A stretch of DNA of 64,000 nucleotides from Diphasiastrum complanatum (Eukaryota; Streptophyta; Lycopodiopsida; Lycopodiales; Lycopodiaceae): contig CM055110.1 in the NCBI GenBank assembly GCA_029204225.1, forward strand, positions 41,397,862 to 41,461,861, given 5' to 3'. The notes beneath the pieces were generated by a model. That model was given only the letters and a program-made list of their open reading frames with translations, had not been told where the DNA came from and ran no database searches. The position numbers and the translations under genes are program-made. Of the stretch, positions 45,201 to 55,388 are shown piece after piece. How positions within the stretch are numbered: the first letter of the stretch is position 1; each line of letters starts with the position of its first letter.

Positions 45201-48200
45201 TCCGCCCAACTTGAACTTTAGCGCATCGAAATTTATACGAAACAAGGAGCTGAGGACTGTGAGGCGTGCAAACTGCTGACCATCAGAAATGGAAGCGCAA
45301 AGAACAGGAACAATCACGCTAGTTTTACCTTCACCCATGTTTAGTTGCAAGACAGCATTCTCATTGCCATCCGGATGTAACATTCGATTGGTAACATCGA
45401 CTTGGATGGTTCGCATCAGATAGTCTCCTTCGAGCTCAAGAATGAGCCACTCTGGCCGATCCTTTGGACTCCAATTAAGATGACCGGTATTTGCTAGCTC
45501 CCTTTGCAACGCAACATCATTATGTGGCGTGCTTGAATCCATCATCAAGCGCAGGCAACGCTCTGCTTGCTGCTCCAAAGTCCAGATAACGGCTAAAGCA
45601 CCGAGAACCACCCGAACTCTTTCCAAATTATCACAGGCTTCCCCAGGACTGACAAGACGTGGCAGTAAAACAACTGGAAGCACTCGACGCCAAAGACCTG
45701 CCGCTTCCAACGCCTGTGATGTCCAATCGTCATCACCAGGCTTCATGGCAGCGCAAATAGCTCTCCATCGAGAGGCTGATTCAATCTTGCAAGCCCTCAA
45801 CTTTGCCGCAAGCTGTTGTTGGGTCACCACACGCGGAGGCTGGGCCCGAACTTTGTGGCGCTGACTCCAACTTTTTCTCAGATCAGCGTGAAATTTTTTC
45901 GCAATTTCACAGGAGGTTTCGTCCGCTTGTAAAAAAGGTGGAGGCGGGTCAAATGGCACATGATCCTGCGTTCTTGGTATGCGTTCACTGTCAACTGCCC
46001 AAAACTGACCCGAACGAAAAATTGACTCTGCTTTAGAAGTATCTGAAATTGAACGGACAGCAGGCATATTGCAGCGAAAGGGCTCTAATTTGGTCACTGC
46101 AATGGTCAAGTGATTGATGCGGGGTGCCTCAACTGTCGCATTCTTCACTGTCCCTGTAGCTTCACAAGATAGTTTCAAGATTTTCTCCTCCACATTCGAC
46201 ACAAACTTATGTAGCTCTTTATTTCGGCGCCAACGTGTGAAGAGTCCCCAAACATCTCGGGTGGCAGAGTGTGAATCAATAGCTTCTGAGGATGGAAAAG
46301 AAAAAGAGGAAGAGAAATAGGTAAACCAATATCTCCAAGCATGGCCACTTAGGTTTTCAATGTCCGCAGCTTGGGTCTCGTCATACTTTCTCAACTCTCG
46401 CTCGGAGAAACTCTCTCTAGACTCGCCCGTTCGTGGTGTTCCGCCATTTTCCCTCCTCCAGTCGTCAAAGGAAATTGAGCAGCGTTTAATTGCAGAATTG
46501 ACCATGTTGACGTCAAAGTCAGCCTCGTGTGTGCATATATAGCTTTCATGCACTGGCGGATCCATAGATTTAAAGTCCTCCGCACGAACAGCAACACACT
46601 GAAGCAAGAACAAATGTTGAGCTTCGACACCAAGAAATGCAAGAAGTGAGAGGAGCAAGGTGAACTCCTCACGACAATTTTGCCGACTGGCCTGTCTCGC
46701 AAAATTATAGAGATCTAGCCAGCAGTCAGCAAACTTATTCCCAGCAAATTGCCGCCATGAACCGACAGTTGGGTTGGTTGAGAAATCTCGGTCACTCGCC
46801 CCGTCTAATGTTGGACAGTTCAACAACAGAGAATGCAAGGGATGAATCTGAGAGATTCCAATATTGTCCCACGTGTGTCCAAGCTCGGCCAAGCTTCGCA
46901 CGGTCGAATATAAATCATCATTTTTTAATTTGTCACACTCTTCCACAGAAATACTCATGGTTGCCGAGAGAGGAGCTGGGATCCCACCGATATACTTTTC
47001 GAACTCGGAATTCATCTGCGCTTCCTGTCCAAAGAATTCCCGAGACCTCCAGTAGGATTTAATACCTAGAGTCGAATGTGGAAGCGTGGGTGGCTTGTCC
47101 GAACTAGGGAAGAGGACTCTGAGACGCTGGCTATCTTTGACGAGCTTTTCAACTACCAGATGAAAAGCATCAACAGCTGTCAAAGTAAACAACGCTGTCG
47201 GCCATGTGACTGTTTGCATGCAGTGCAGATGTTTCGGATACCAATCCCGAATTGGAGAGAGCCTAGCAATATCCAGCAGGATAGATATTGCCTCGGGCTC
47301 GTAAGGCTTACATGACCAGCAGCGAGGGGACTGAAGCAGTCTCATCGCTGACTCTGTTCCCGTCAGGCCGGTGAAAGGATCAGGTAGCGGATGTGATGTT
47401 GAGGCATGCAGCAGAGCCAGATACAGCCATGCTTTCGGAGTAGCTGGGCCTCGAAGACACTGCAGGCGATCGTCAACGTCAAAGACAAAGATGCTCGGTG
47501 AGGAGAATTCAGCAAGATCGACTTTCACTGCAGGATGACTTCCAAAATGACCATAATTCTCCATGGAGATGTTGAGCGAGTTGGTGGAATGAGGGACGAT
47601 GAGACAGCGCTTGAGGGTGCAATGCTCAAACAGTATCTGCTCTTGCAGCAGAAGACCATGACGCAATCCAACTAAAGTTCCAAGAGACTGATTTTTCGGA
47701 ACGAAGAAACCTGGCTGTTCACGGGACCTTAAGATGCCTGATATTGGGTCTATGTCAAAGCTTAGCCCCATACGCGGTAGTTCTGCAGAGACAGCGCCAA
47801 GTTTTCCAACGAACACATGGATGAAGCAAGATAACTCCAGACGACAGAGCACTTGGTCATAAAGCTCCCTGAAACTAGGGCTGCACACATCGACCAAGTC
47901 ACGATCCCTCTGTGTGTCATGTACACAACTCGACCCGATATTGAGCACAAAAGGGACAGCTTCGAGATCAGCGAATTTGTCATCGTCGAACTTGACTGGA
48001 CGAAACAGCACGAGTTCATCAGTCTCGTGTGAATCTATCTGCTTTTGCTTGAACTTCATGCCCCTTTCCGTTTTCAGGATCCAATGACTATAGTTCTCAA
48101 CGAGGAGGCGAGGAAGATCACCACTTAAAAACCGGCTGGGAAACAATTCCAACTCGGATTCATCATGGCGCCGCTCTTTAACCACAAGACGCTTGTCTTC

Positions 48201-51200
48201 ACCCATTAATGCAAATGTGAAAACGGAGTTGTTTAGTTTGTGAACGGAAACAAATGTTCCTGAACTCGCTGCAGCTGGCTGTACTTGAAACACGTGGCTG
48301 CCAAATACTCTTCTATAATCCTGGTGGCCAGTAATTGTGGCAGGGAGCCGAGCCACTGGACATCCATCCACAAGAAACGAACCTCGCAAGATGTCCATCT
48401 GCAAGATCACACTGCGTCCACTTGAAAAGTGTTTAAATCCTGATTTCCACCAGCGTTCGCAAGGCGAGCTATATTGCGTCCAGCATTCAACCTGACCCTG
48501 TTCACCATCTGCCCAATGCTTCACAATAAAATCGTTCAAGGAGTTGTTTGTCTTGATCAATTCATTCAAAGTTTCTTCCAAACGCAATGCCGTGTTTTGC
48601 ACTCGTCGAAGAAGGTGACGCTGAAACGTACCCAAAGACGACTCAAAATTCAGCAGAGTATTGTCGTGAATGCGCGCCACAGCTCTTAGCCAGGACACCA
48701 CGTCGTCCTTGTTTCTCATGGCAAGCTTCAAATGACGAACATCGACATCAAATGTGAGCGCTGCAATTGCCGCTACATCGACGAGCTTTGAGCGCATCTT
48801 CTGTACTTCATCAATCGGGGATCCCATCATCTTTCCGAGAACCTGCTCGATTCGGTCCAACCAATTTTCCGCTACGGCACGGCAACGACAAAGAACATCA
48901 CCAGCAGCCTGTTCCCAAGCAACTTCAGACATTGCCAACACTCGTGCCCCAATTATGACAATGCTCAAAAGAGCCAAGTGATCTTTCCAATTTTCTCTGT
49001 TGTTCTCTATCAAAAAAAGAAGCTGCTTTATGACATATCGTGCAAACGATTGTTCCCGCAGGTCCAGGTGTGACTCGCGAAACCATCCTTCAGGCCCAGG
49101 GTCCTTACCAGGAATTGGTGGACCAGTCTGCCAAAGCGCTCGTGCAAACAAGTTCACCACACTTGGCTTAGATAGTGACAACGTTTGCATCTCAAGAACT
49201 CGAGTGATGTTTCGAATCTGGAGGAGATGGCCAGCACGCAACGTGCCAAATGCCTTGTATTCTGACAAATTAAGCTCTGGCGGACACTTAACCTGCCGAG
49301 CCAGCACCTGATTTTCAGTGTGTGAAGTCCCGTCAATGGTCCATTGCAAACACTTGTACACTCCATCAGCGTCCAGCGTTGTCAAAGAATAAACATCCCC
49401 CTGTGATCTGTAGGTAGCGACGCTTGCTTTGTCATTTCTTGCGCATTCCATCAAGCGCACGTTGAAGCCATTGGGCTTGATAAAGGATTCGTTTGCATCT
49501 GAAGGATGTTGTGACGAATAATGTGAATGGGCGAACAACTTGGAAGTGCTGCAAAGAGTGGTCAATCTTCCACTCTGAGCTGAAATCCAACGCAATAAAG
49601 GTTCGTGACTTAGCCACATGCCCTGCTTCTGATCCTTGGAATCCAATTTGACGCCAAACACATCCCGATTGAGAACATGTAGAGCATCTCGAAGCACGAT
49701 GAACGAGGAGATTGGGGCCATAAGCTCGTACAAAACCGCGTCCTGCAAATGCGCAGCTTCCGGCAATGGACGCTCGTAAATGTCCACCCTCATACCTGCA
49801 GCTTCCCTATTCAACCGGCACTTTTCACATCTATAGTAAGCATGGCTTTCGAAGCCGTACCGATCTGTGTTGAAGTTGCACGACATCGCTGCAGCAGATC
49901 GAACAAAATTATCATGCCTTTTGCGCTCTCTGAAAAGCTCCTTTAATTTCTCAAGCTCCCTTTGGCGATCAAATTCCAGAATCTCATTTTTTATTTTCTG
50001 AATGTGTGGATCCCGCTGCGCAAAACGGACTGAGAAGGCCTGTGGAGAAGGCTCATCTTCGCTAATGAGAGAGATACTTTGAAACATTTGATCTTTTACA
50101 CGCGAGAAGAAATACGCCTCCAACTTGACCAGATGTTCCATATCATCACGATAGGGCAAAAGCAAGGATCGCAGGAATGTTGTGTCCACGCCATGATTGT
50201 AATCGCGCAGCATTGGGCACTCTAGTCCAGCCAGACGATCTAGCGCTGCGACAATGGTGACTGCTGTAAGAATCATTCGGCTTGATCCAAGGGCGTCACC
50301 CTTATAGTAATTCTTGGCGAGATTGATATACTTGATCAACAGGTTGAAAAGTTCAGCGCTAAGATTGTCAACGTCATCTTGACGTCCAGGCCACAAAATG
50401 TCTCGCACCCAAATTTCAAAGTCGTAAAGCCATTCCCCAATGTCATCCACTGGAGAGCTGTTGATGACAAGATTCATATTGGGCCAGCTGCTGAACTTGT
50501 TCCGGCTGAAGCACTTCGGTTCGTTCACTTTCATTAGAGCAGGCTGCAGCGATGTAGACAAAATTAATTGGAGGTGCGGCCTAGCCGTCAGAAGCAAATG
50601 CTTGGTATGCTTACCGAAGTCCAGCTTGTTTGCGTTCACAATTACTTCAGATTGAAAGGTTTCTCGCTCTACGATCCGCTGCCAGCGCTCGTCGATGATT
50701 GCAGTACGGATGGCTTTAAGCATCTGACAAGATTGCTTCAGTGCATCTTGGACGCAAACATGCATCGTCGGCGTTGTTTGGCTCGTTGTTGATAGCTGCT
50801 TAAGCTTAGAAAGCCGGCGAGCCAACTTGCTGAGAATTTGCAGAAGGACATCGGTATCCATCTTGGGGTAATTCTCGCGCAAGACCAGAGTCATTACGCG
50901 CAGTATGATCAGCTTGTAAGCAACCAAGCCATCATGCGCTCCCAGACGTCCCATCAATGTGCTTTGGAGCACAACTTTAACCGTCATGTATTCTCCTGAT
51001 CGGCGCCATGGTAGACGAGTATTCTTCCACAAGACATCGTCACGAATCTTCTTTCTCATGCGCACCACACCCGCTTCGCCGGTAATCAACGAATGGCCAG
51101 CGACTGCCGGCAACAACCATTTGATCACGTAGCTCGCATCAGCAACATCGCGCGACTCTGGCACGTCAGTCCCAGCTTTCCTTGACTTTGGTAGCGTCTC

Positions 51201-51698
51201 CTCAAATGCACTGTTTGCCAGATCTGCAACTTGTTTGGCAAAGCTCGTGCTCTGAACTCGCTCTGCGGAGGTTGTAACAGCCCAGCCCGGAAAAATACCA
51301 GACAAGTCGCCAGGCGCGCTCATTACCTCTGTGGAGCTCGCAGCAACACGAAACACCGCCAGAGTTGCGGACCTGCTTTTGGCAGCAGGAATCGAAATTG
51401 TCACACCAGCATTTTGGGCTCGCACATAAAGGCCAAATGTTTGACCTGGGAGCAGTGCTTTGATGCTTTTGTACACCGCTTCCCAGTTGACAGACTCTTG
51501 CTGAATCCTCGCCCATGACTCCATCATGCGTGCGGCTTCTTTAAGGGCGTCAATTCCTACGTCCATCTCTTTAGCAAGGACGTCAGCCACCAAGCGAACA
51601 AATGCCCCTGCGCAATCAGCAATTTGAGATTGGTCTTCTTGAGGAAGTTGTCTGGGAAGAAAAATGTTGTTCACAATGTGCATCATAATTTTGTCCAT
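42117..51698 (-). CDS. Giant DUF6606-DUF3638-DUF3645 protein (3,193 aa, intronless)
   Basis: A single uninterrupted minus-strand frame of 3,193 codons. The ATG at 51,698 gives MDKIMMHIVNNIFLPRQLPQ; the HIVNNIFLPRQLPQED stretch is the usual start of this family, so the N-terminus is complete. Residues about 5-280 match DUF6606 (VYVRAQNAGV-like core, VPESRDVADASYV, RIRDDVLWKN-like RKKIRDDVLWKNTRLPWRRS). A CEKCRLN zinc-type pair lies at 624-627. DUF3638 contains the Walker A-like LNMGEGKTSVIVPVL (GEGKT at about 2,122). DUF3645 follows, with LDDVHTRGTDL at about 2,703 and QACMRMRMLG at about 2,735. A Glu-rich segment lies near 2,905. Databases often label the family ubiquitinyl hydrolase; I see no clear protease triad. 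The molecular role is unknown. The motor-like motifs suggest an ATP-driven SF2/SecA-like enzyme. Its base composition is visibly richer in G+C than its flanks. Length and intactness suggest it is functional. Confidence 0.93.
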   Translation of the reverse strand: MDKIMMHIVNNIFLPRQLPQEDQSQIADCAGAFVRLVADVLAKEMDVGIDALKEAARMMESWARIQQESVNWEAVYKSIKALLPGQTFGLYVRAQNAGVTISIPAAKSRSATLAVFRVAASSTEVMSAPGDLSGIFPGWAVTTSAERVQSTSFAKQVADLANSAFEETLPKSRKAGTDVPESRDVADASYVIKWLLPAVAGHSLITGEAGVVRMRKKIRDDVLWKNTRLPWRRSGEYMTVKVVLQSTLMGRLGAHDGLVAYKLIILRVMTLVLRENYPKMDTDVLLQILSKLARRLSKLKQLSTTSQTTPTMHVCVQDALKQSCQMLKAIRTAIIDERWQRIVERETFQSEVIVNANKLDFGKHTKHLLLTARPHLQLILSTSLQPALMKVNEPKCFSRNKFSSWPNMNLVINSSPVDDIGEWLYDFEIWVRDILWPGRQDDVDNLSAELFNLLIKYINLAKNYYKGDALGSSRMILTAVTIVAALDRLAGLECPMLRDYNHGVDTTFLRSLLLPYRDDMEHLVKLEAYFFSRVKDQMFQSISLISEDEPSPQAFSVRFAQRDPHIQKIKNEILEFDRQRELEKLKELFRERKRHDNFVRSAAAMSCNFNTDRYGFESHAYYRCEKCRLNREAAGMRVDIYERPLPEAAHLQDAVLYELMAPISSFIVLRDALHVLNRDVFGVKLDSKDQKQGMWLSHEPLLRWISAQSGRLTTLCSTSKLFAHSHYSSQHPSDANESFIKPNGFNVRLMECARNDKASVATYRSQGDVYSLTTLDADGVYKCLQWTIDGTSHTENQVLARQVKCPPELNLSEYKAFGTLRAGHLLQIRNITRVLEMQTLSLSKPSVVNLFARALWQTGPPIPGKDPGPEGWFRESHLDLREQSFARYVIKQLLFLIENNRENWKDHLALLSIVIIGARVLAMSEVAWEQAAGDVLCRCRAVAENWLDRIEQVLGKMMGSPIDEVQKMRSKLVDVAAIAALTFDVDVRHLKLAMRNKDDVVSWLRAVARIHDNTLLNFESSLGTFQRHLLRRVQNTALRLEETLNELIKTNNSLNDFIVKHWADGEQGQVECWTQYSSPCERWWKSGFKHFSSGRSVILQMDILRGSFLVDGCPVARLPATITGHQDYRRVFGSHVFQVQPAAASSGTFVSVHKLNNSVFTFALMGEDKRLVVKERRHDESELELFPSRFLSGDLPRLLVENYSHWILKTERGMKFKQKQIDSHETDELVLFRPVKFDDDKFADLEAVPFVLNIGSSCVHDTQRDRDLVDVCSPSFRELYDQVLCRLELSCFIHVFVGKLGAVSAELPRMGLSFDIDPISGILRSREQPGFFVPKNQSLGTLVGLRHGLLLQEQILFEHCTLKRCLIVPHSTNSLNISMENYGHFGSHPAVKVDLAEFSSPSIFVFDVDDRLQCLRGPATPKAWLYLALLHASTSHPLPDPFTGLTGTESAMRLLQSPRCWSCKPYEPEAISILLDIARLSPIRDWYPKHLHCMQTVTWPTALFTLTAVDAFHLVVEKLVKDSQRLRVLFPSSDKPPTLPHSTLGIKSYWRSREFFGQEAQMNSEFEKYIGGIPAPLSATMSISVEECDKLKNDDLYSTVRSLAELGHTWDNIGISQIHPLHSLLLNCPTLDGASDRDFSTNPTVGSWRQFAGNKFADCWLDLYNFARQASRQNCREEFTLLLSLLAFLGVEAQHLFLLQCVAVRAEDFKSMDPPVHESYICTHEADFDVNMVNSAIKRCSISFDDWRRENGGTPRTGESRESFSERELRKYDETQAADIENLSGHAWRYWFTYFSSSFSFPSSEAIDSHSATRDVWGLFTRWRRNKELHKFVSNVEEKILKLSCEATGTVKNATVEAPRINHLTIAVTKLEPFRCNMPAVRSISDTSKAESIFRSGQFWAVDSERIPRTQDHVPFDPPPPFLQADETSCEIAKKFHADLRKSWSQRHKVRAQPPRVVTQQQLAAKLRACKIESASRWRAICAAMKPGDDDWTSQALEAAGLWRRVLPVVLLPRLVSPGEACDNLERVRVVLGALAVIWTLEQQAERCLRLMMDSSTPHNDVALQRELANTGHLNWSPKDRPEWLILELEGDYLMRTIQVDVTNRMLHPDGNENAVLQLNMGEGKTSVIVPVLCASISDGQQFARLTVLSSLFRINFDALKFKLGGLLNRRVYTFPCRRDIKVNVHQVGIMKTVYQECIAKHGVVVTRPEHRLSAQLMVLELCRAHPNAGPAAELRDLQELVNSKARDVLDESDLILQVKYQVVYTIGEQMNMDGGALRWKVSQSVLRSAQQHCNDILNKFGADAIEFKAASEGPFVFPHVRLLSEAVNISLCEMIADDLLAGKDDSLPLRQLRGGDRCIIRNFILPAGTGINVSFESIYKILPDGEFLDTILILRGLLCYGVLMHALRLRWRVQFGVRASGQPKMAVPFRAKDVPVERAEYGHPDVAIMLTQLSYYNSGLSDAQMLDAFDRLNRLSTCEVEYRRWLIDVPAGCLPESLRTLSSINLDDFVQRTNVLFPILRRNMRVVDFWLSTAVFPIESKQFEGKLVASAWDLCGRTAEGRPVSGFSGTKDTTLLLPPSIIQRDLPELQGTDGVVIENLLRNENSSYHSFPSCINSSEILEIVVKSKALVLLDVGALMIELSNRDVATKWLGMLCDGSTIEAAIYFDGDNQIMAVDRDGRTAPLPLSPYQRQMDRCVVYLDDVHTRGTDLKIPYGSHACVTLGRGITKDCLVQACMRMRMLGAGHSVSFWASQEVHTSILSILPSPINRPLTSADVLHWVTRNSIEAIKDGFRHWGSQGIAHCRKQAVNYFHESIPGTISLQKLGDLNVEKEITKLLKCYGSERRVIPLPAIMASRLRNMATNMEAEIGVGLDAANIIMKLGRSVLERIEQYAGGIKCFAQVLDEEQERELEHEIEEEEEIQRPGEATPRKPVLSPHVRRLATDGCFDPSSTAFLPLLEALHECASLWQRAEPNAWSDKLFITREFGTVLSPESVSRGVDFLRPVAWLAIVPYKKTQAIVLLSPVEVNSLLPEFRRGRGAHLHMVAPRRRAGQDFMLCERALMLPVVDSSQATFDDLPLIAQLLAFSGSAFFANNREQSAYCDFLGLCPRPRSMTEADAFDRGDIKLDGFILPEKRQAVKSACKTLCGFQESPVPFMADLLSVRGWLGRPSASHVGQILFIGQCDGNVSSG

Positions 51699-52430
51699 TC
51701 AGCCGAAGCACTGACCAACGTCCAGTCGTATAATTGAAAGTATGACTTAAGTCTACCAATGATCTTTATTAAGCATCCACAGCCAATTTCTGAAATGGGC
51801 TATGACAACACGAACATTGACAGGAGCAATGGTATAAGGTCTAGAGAAAATAAACACTGTCAGTGTCAAAAGCGTCGTTGGGGTTCTGGTTTCATGCACA
51901 GTGACCGGCTACAGCCACGCCGCTTCTCCTGGTGTGCAGCTATAATTGCCACCTCTCACATTGCAAACCGATTCTTTCCAAGAAGAGGGAGAAGGCTTCA
52001 AACTTTTAATGAAAATTAATTCAGGTCATTCTCGTTTTTCTGGGCACGGGCTATCAGAAACACAAACAGATATAGAAGAGTAACTATGTTTCAAACGGAA
52101 ATAAACGTTGTCATCACGTACTTTTTGAAAACATCATTTGCCATTGAGTTATGGTTTCATCCACCGTCAGTAGTCGATGTTGTCCAGCCGCGACTGCCTG
52201 ACCATATTGTGAACCAGACGTCCAACACATGCTCTAAAGCTTCAGCGCTTGCTCGCACCTAAGGAGCACGGGGCCATTTAGCCCCGACGCGCTTGTGAGC
52301 CGTCAGCTACACGTTTTTTATTTTTTAATTGACTGCCTTCAAAAAGCGCTCCAAAGTCCATGGCATTGGCATTGCTTTAAAATGTTTGAGACATCTCTCA
52401 AACTTTCCTGAAATGATGTTTTTTATACAT
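51699..52430. promoter_or_regulatory. Upstream region of the giant gene
   Basis: About 0.7 kb upstream of the ATG at 51,698. I see no clear TATA box or coding sequence. The frame at 51,759-52,019 is not supported. Confidence 0.4.
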
Positions 52431-53860
52431 TTACTAGACCTACTTCGTAAAGAGGGTCGATGTCCAATCCAGCCCCAGCCCATAATAAGTGCAACAATCT
52501 TTAACAAGCTTCAAGAAATATAGAAGCAAGATTCGTGTATAGGTAAGGTACAGAGGGTATAGGTAGGGGGGTAAAATCTAGTTCACAACTTCGTAGAGGG
52601 TTCTAGGTCTGCACTGGCTCATTAGTGCACATCGCACCAATCTAAAAAAAGCTTAAAAAAGGTAAAGCTAAAGATTTTTCTACAGGTAGGGTAGGGGGTA
52701 AAATTGACACCTTCACGAAAAGGGTTGATGTCCAATCCACCCCAGCCCACGGGCCACTAATGTCACAATCTTCAAAATTTTCAAAAATTTTAAAGGTCAG
52801 ATCCGTGTGCAGGTATAATACAGAGCGTAAAAGATAGTTTACAAGTTCATAAAGGGGGTCCCATCTTGCCCCGTGCAACAATGAAAAAAGCTTTAAAATG
52901 TTGAAAATCAAAATTCATCTTATAGGTGAAGGCAAGATTGAAGAAAGGGTAAAAAATAGTTTACAATTGCATAAAGAGGGTCCATGTCCAATCCTGCCCT
53001 GGCCCATCAGGGCAATAATCTGAGAAAAGCTTTAAAATACTTTAAGGACAGGATTCGTCTAGGTAGAGAGGGTAAAAACTGCTTTACAATTTCATAAAGA
53101 GATTCAATGTCCGTCCAATCCTGCCTCAAACCCATCAATCTTAAAAAAGCTTTACAAAATTTAAAGGTGAGATTCGGGTATGGGTATATAATACATATAT
53201 TCATAAAGAGATTCAATGTCCGTCCAATCCTGCCTCAAACCCATCAATCTTAAAAAAGCTTTACAAAATTTAAAGGTGAGATTCGGGTATGGGTATATAT
53301 TACAAGGGTAGAAACTAGTTTACAACTTCATGAAGAGGGTGGGCCGACCGTCTATGTCCCATCCTCCCCAGCCCATTAGGCCAACAATCTTTAAAAAATT
53401 CGTTCGTGTATAAGTATGGTACCAAAAATTAGCTTGTATGTCCAATTCTGCCCTGGCCCATTGATGCAACAATCTAGAAATAAACAATTTTAAACTCAAA
53501 GGTAAAGATTCGTCTACAGGTAGGGTAAAGAGGGTAAAAGCTAGTGTCTATGTCCAATCTTAACAAAACTTCAAAGAAATTTAAAGGTAAGATTCGTCTA
53601 TAAGCATAGTAGAGAGGGTGAAAACTAGACAACATTATACAAACTTCAAAGGATCTATGTCCAATTCTAAAAAAGCTTTAAAAAATCTTAAAGGTAAGAT
53701 TTGTCTATAGGTCCTAGGGAAGCGATGGTGAAACTAGTTTACAAGTTCATAAAGAGGGTCTATGTCCAATCCTCAGGCCCATTTCGTGCAACAATTTTGA
53801 AAAAATTCTAAACAAAATTCAGCTAACGATTTGTCAATCCTCATCAGGCCCGTTAGAAGA
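52431..53860. repeat. Degenerate minisatellite, units about 90-190 bp
   Basis: A unit recurs about a dozen times with indels. Its recognisable words are AAAGAGGGT, ATGTCCAATCCTGCC, CAGCCCAT, CAACAATCTT, AAAAGCTTT, AAAGGTAAGATTCGT, TAGGTA...ACAGAGGGTA and AACTAGTTTACAA. Two neighbouring units at about 53,090-53,196 and 53,198-53,300 are almost identical, so some expansion is recent. The short frames on either strand merely follow the repeat. Confidence 0.85.
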
Positions 53861-54099
53861 AAAAGAAAAAAACTTCTTATTTTCATTGATAAAAGATGGG
53901 AAAACCCATTGGAGTACAAAGGAATGCATGTAGTAAGTATAGGGGCCCATAAGGCGAATTGAGATGTTGTACATCAACTATAGCAAAGCAAAACAAAGTA
54001 GCTATTGAAAACCTACTACTTGCTACAAGTCATTAGCTAAAATAGTTGCAAGTATAGGTAGTGCAAAGAGCTGAGAAGCAGCCGTTCCTGTAACCACGG

Positions 54100-54765
54100 C
54101 ACGTCGAAGTATTGCAAGTGCTTGAATGCATTGCAAAGTAGTGGAAACTCATTGACGACAGTAGGATGTAATTATAGATATAAAGGTGTTGCACCACGCC
54201 CTTGGAGTTTCATTGCAAATCTTGCACAAGTTGATAGAAGATCATCGAATTTCTTATGCAGGCATCCATCAGTTTCCAACGCAAAAGGAATCAAGTTTTC
54301 TCCAACTGTGCGATGACAATAGTCTCACTCTTTATCTTCAATTGCATGAGAAGCAGTAGCACCTTGGGTAGTGGAGGCCCGACGAAGGAGGTCTGGCTGT
54401 GAAGGATCAACAGCAACAACATTTCCAAGAGTGTGAACCCCCACGCGCGATAGAACAAGGTCAACCCGACGACGAGACGACTGTGAATCAAAGACAAGCA
54501 AGATGTGACTTTGCTCCCCAACAACATGAAATCCATATTCATGAACAATAGATTCAGGTACGTCATGAATGGAATCATGAGTCACGGTACAATCTCCACT
54601 AGAAGGATATAGTGCATAAGATGAGTGCCAAGAGAATGAGAGGTGACCACAGGAACAATTTGTCAAAACCCACCCAGACAACAGATGAGGAAGCCCCAAT
54701 CCAACTCGAAGAGCGGTGAAAAACAACTCTGAAGAAAGGCGCAAGAGCATAATAGTAGGGTGCAC
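54100..54765 (-). pseudogene. Non-LTR-type retroelement C-terminal domain remnant
   Basis: The minus-strand frame from 54,765 reads GLGLPHLLSGWVLTNCSCGH, then SSGDCTVTHDSIHDVPESIV, RRRVDLVLSRVG, GNVVAVDPSQPDLLRRAS and a Lys-containing helix. After a stop near 54,323 it continues with ENLIPFALETDGCLHKKFDD. This order (Cys pair, HxxC-like site, RHDxIRD-like helix, Asp, VxDP, Lys, FxPxxxExxGxLH) is what I know from PD-(D/E)XK-type tails of RT-bearing elements in algae, plants and animals. No RT is present upstream, so only the 3' part remains. The name is by pattern memory, not a search. Confidence 0.45.
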
Positions 54766-55193
54766 AACAAGCCAAGCACCATGCCTTCTAGGCTTCTAGT
54801 ATGTACTATGTACAAACTTTTTCACCTCCCAGTGCCCACATGGAAAGCTTCATGAACAAAGCTTAAGCATTTGCAAGGTGCAATGCATGTCAAAGGCCTA
54901 TTTGCCCTTCAAAAAAAATCCAAAATCTTTTGCAAATGTTAATCAAAAGGCAAACTAAAAACAAAGAACACGGACTGCTTGGAAGGTGAATTGTAAAAGC
55001 TAAACATAGGATTGGGTTTAGTCCTTGGAATGTGAATTCATTGCGTTCTTCGTCCCTTGCCCTTACACCATAGTTTTGGGACACGTTTCCCACCCGAGAT
55101 ACGCAGCCCCCTCAGGAGACAAGAACGGGAAACGAGGAATGGAAATGAGAAACGAGATACGGGAAACGTGGAAACGATACGCATCATATTACA
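54766..55193. other. No gene seen; short GAAACG-type repeats
   Basis: Words such as GAAACGAGATACGGGAAACG recur near 55,110-55,175. Nothing else is recognised. Confidence 0.5.
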
Positions 55194-55388
55194 TCTATAT
55201 ATACTAAAAGAAAAGTGGCTTCCGGGCAGCATGAGCTACCCGAAAGCCCATGTTTGTAAGTAAAAAAGGCTGGGAAGGGTGAAGGGCGTGCATGGGCAGG
55301 GGCGGGGACGAGGCGGGCAGGGGGATGAGCAAGGGCCCGCCGCCCTCACATTTGAATTGCCCGCCGTTGGGCGGGCAAGCGTTACTAG
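55194..55388 (+). mobile_element. Non-autonomous Helitron, 195 bp
   Basis: The 5' end is TCTATATATACTAAAAG, in the style of plant Helitrons starting with TC. The 3' end has a GC-rich hairpin (TTGCCCGCC at 55,357-55,365 pairing with GGCGGGCAA at 55,370-55,378, loop GTTG), then six bases and CTAG (55,385-55,388). It sits between A (55,193) and T (55,389), as expected for Helitron insertion with no target duplication. The interior is G-rich and non-coding. Confidence 0.72.

Noticed and set aside
42223-51518. Many short ORFs on both strands inside the giant gene
   Set aside because: They are shadows of the 3,193-codon frame, which has clear family motifs end to end.
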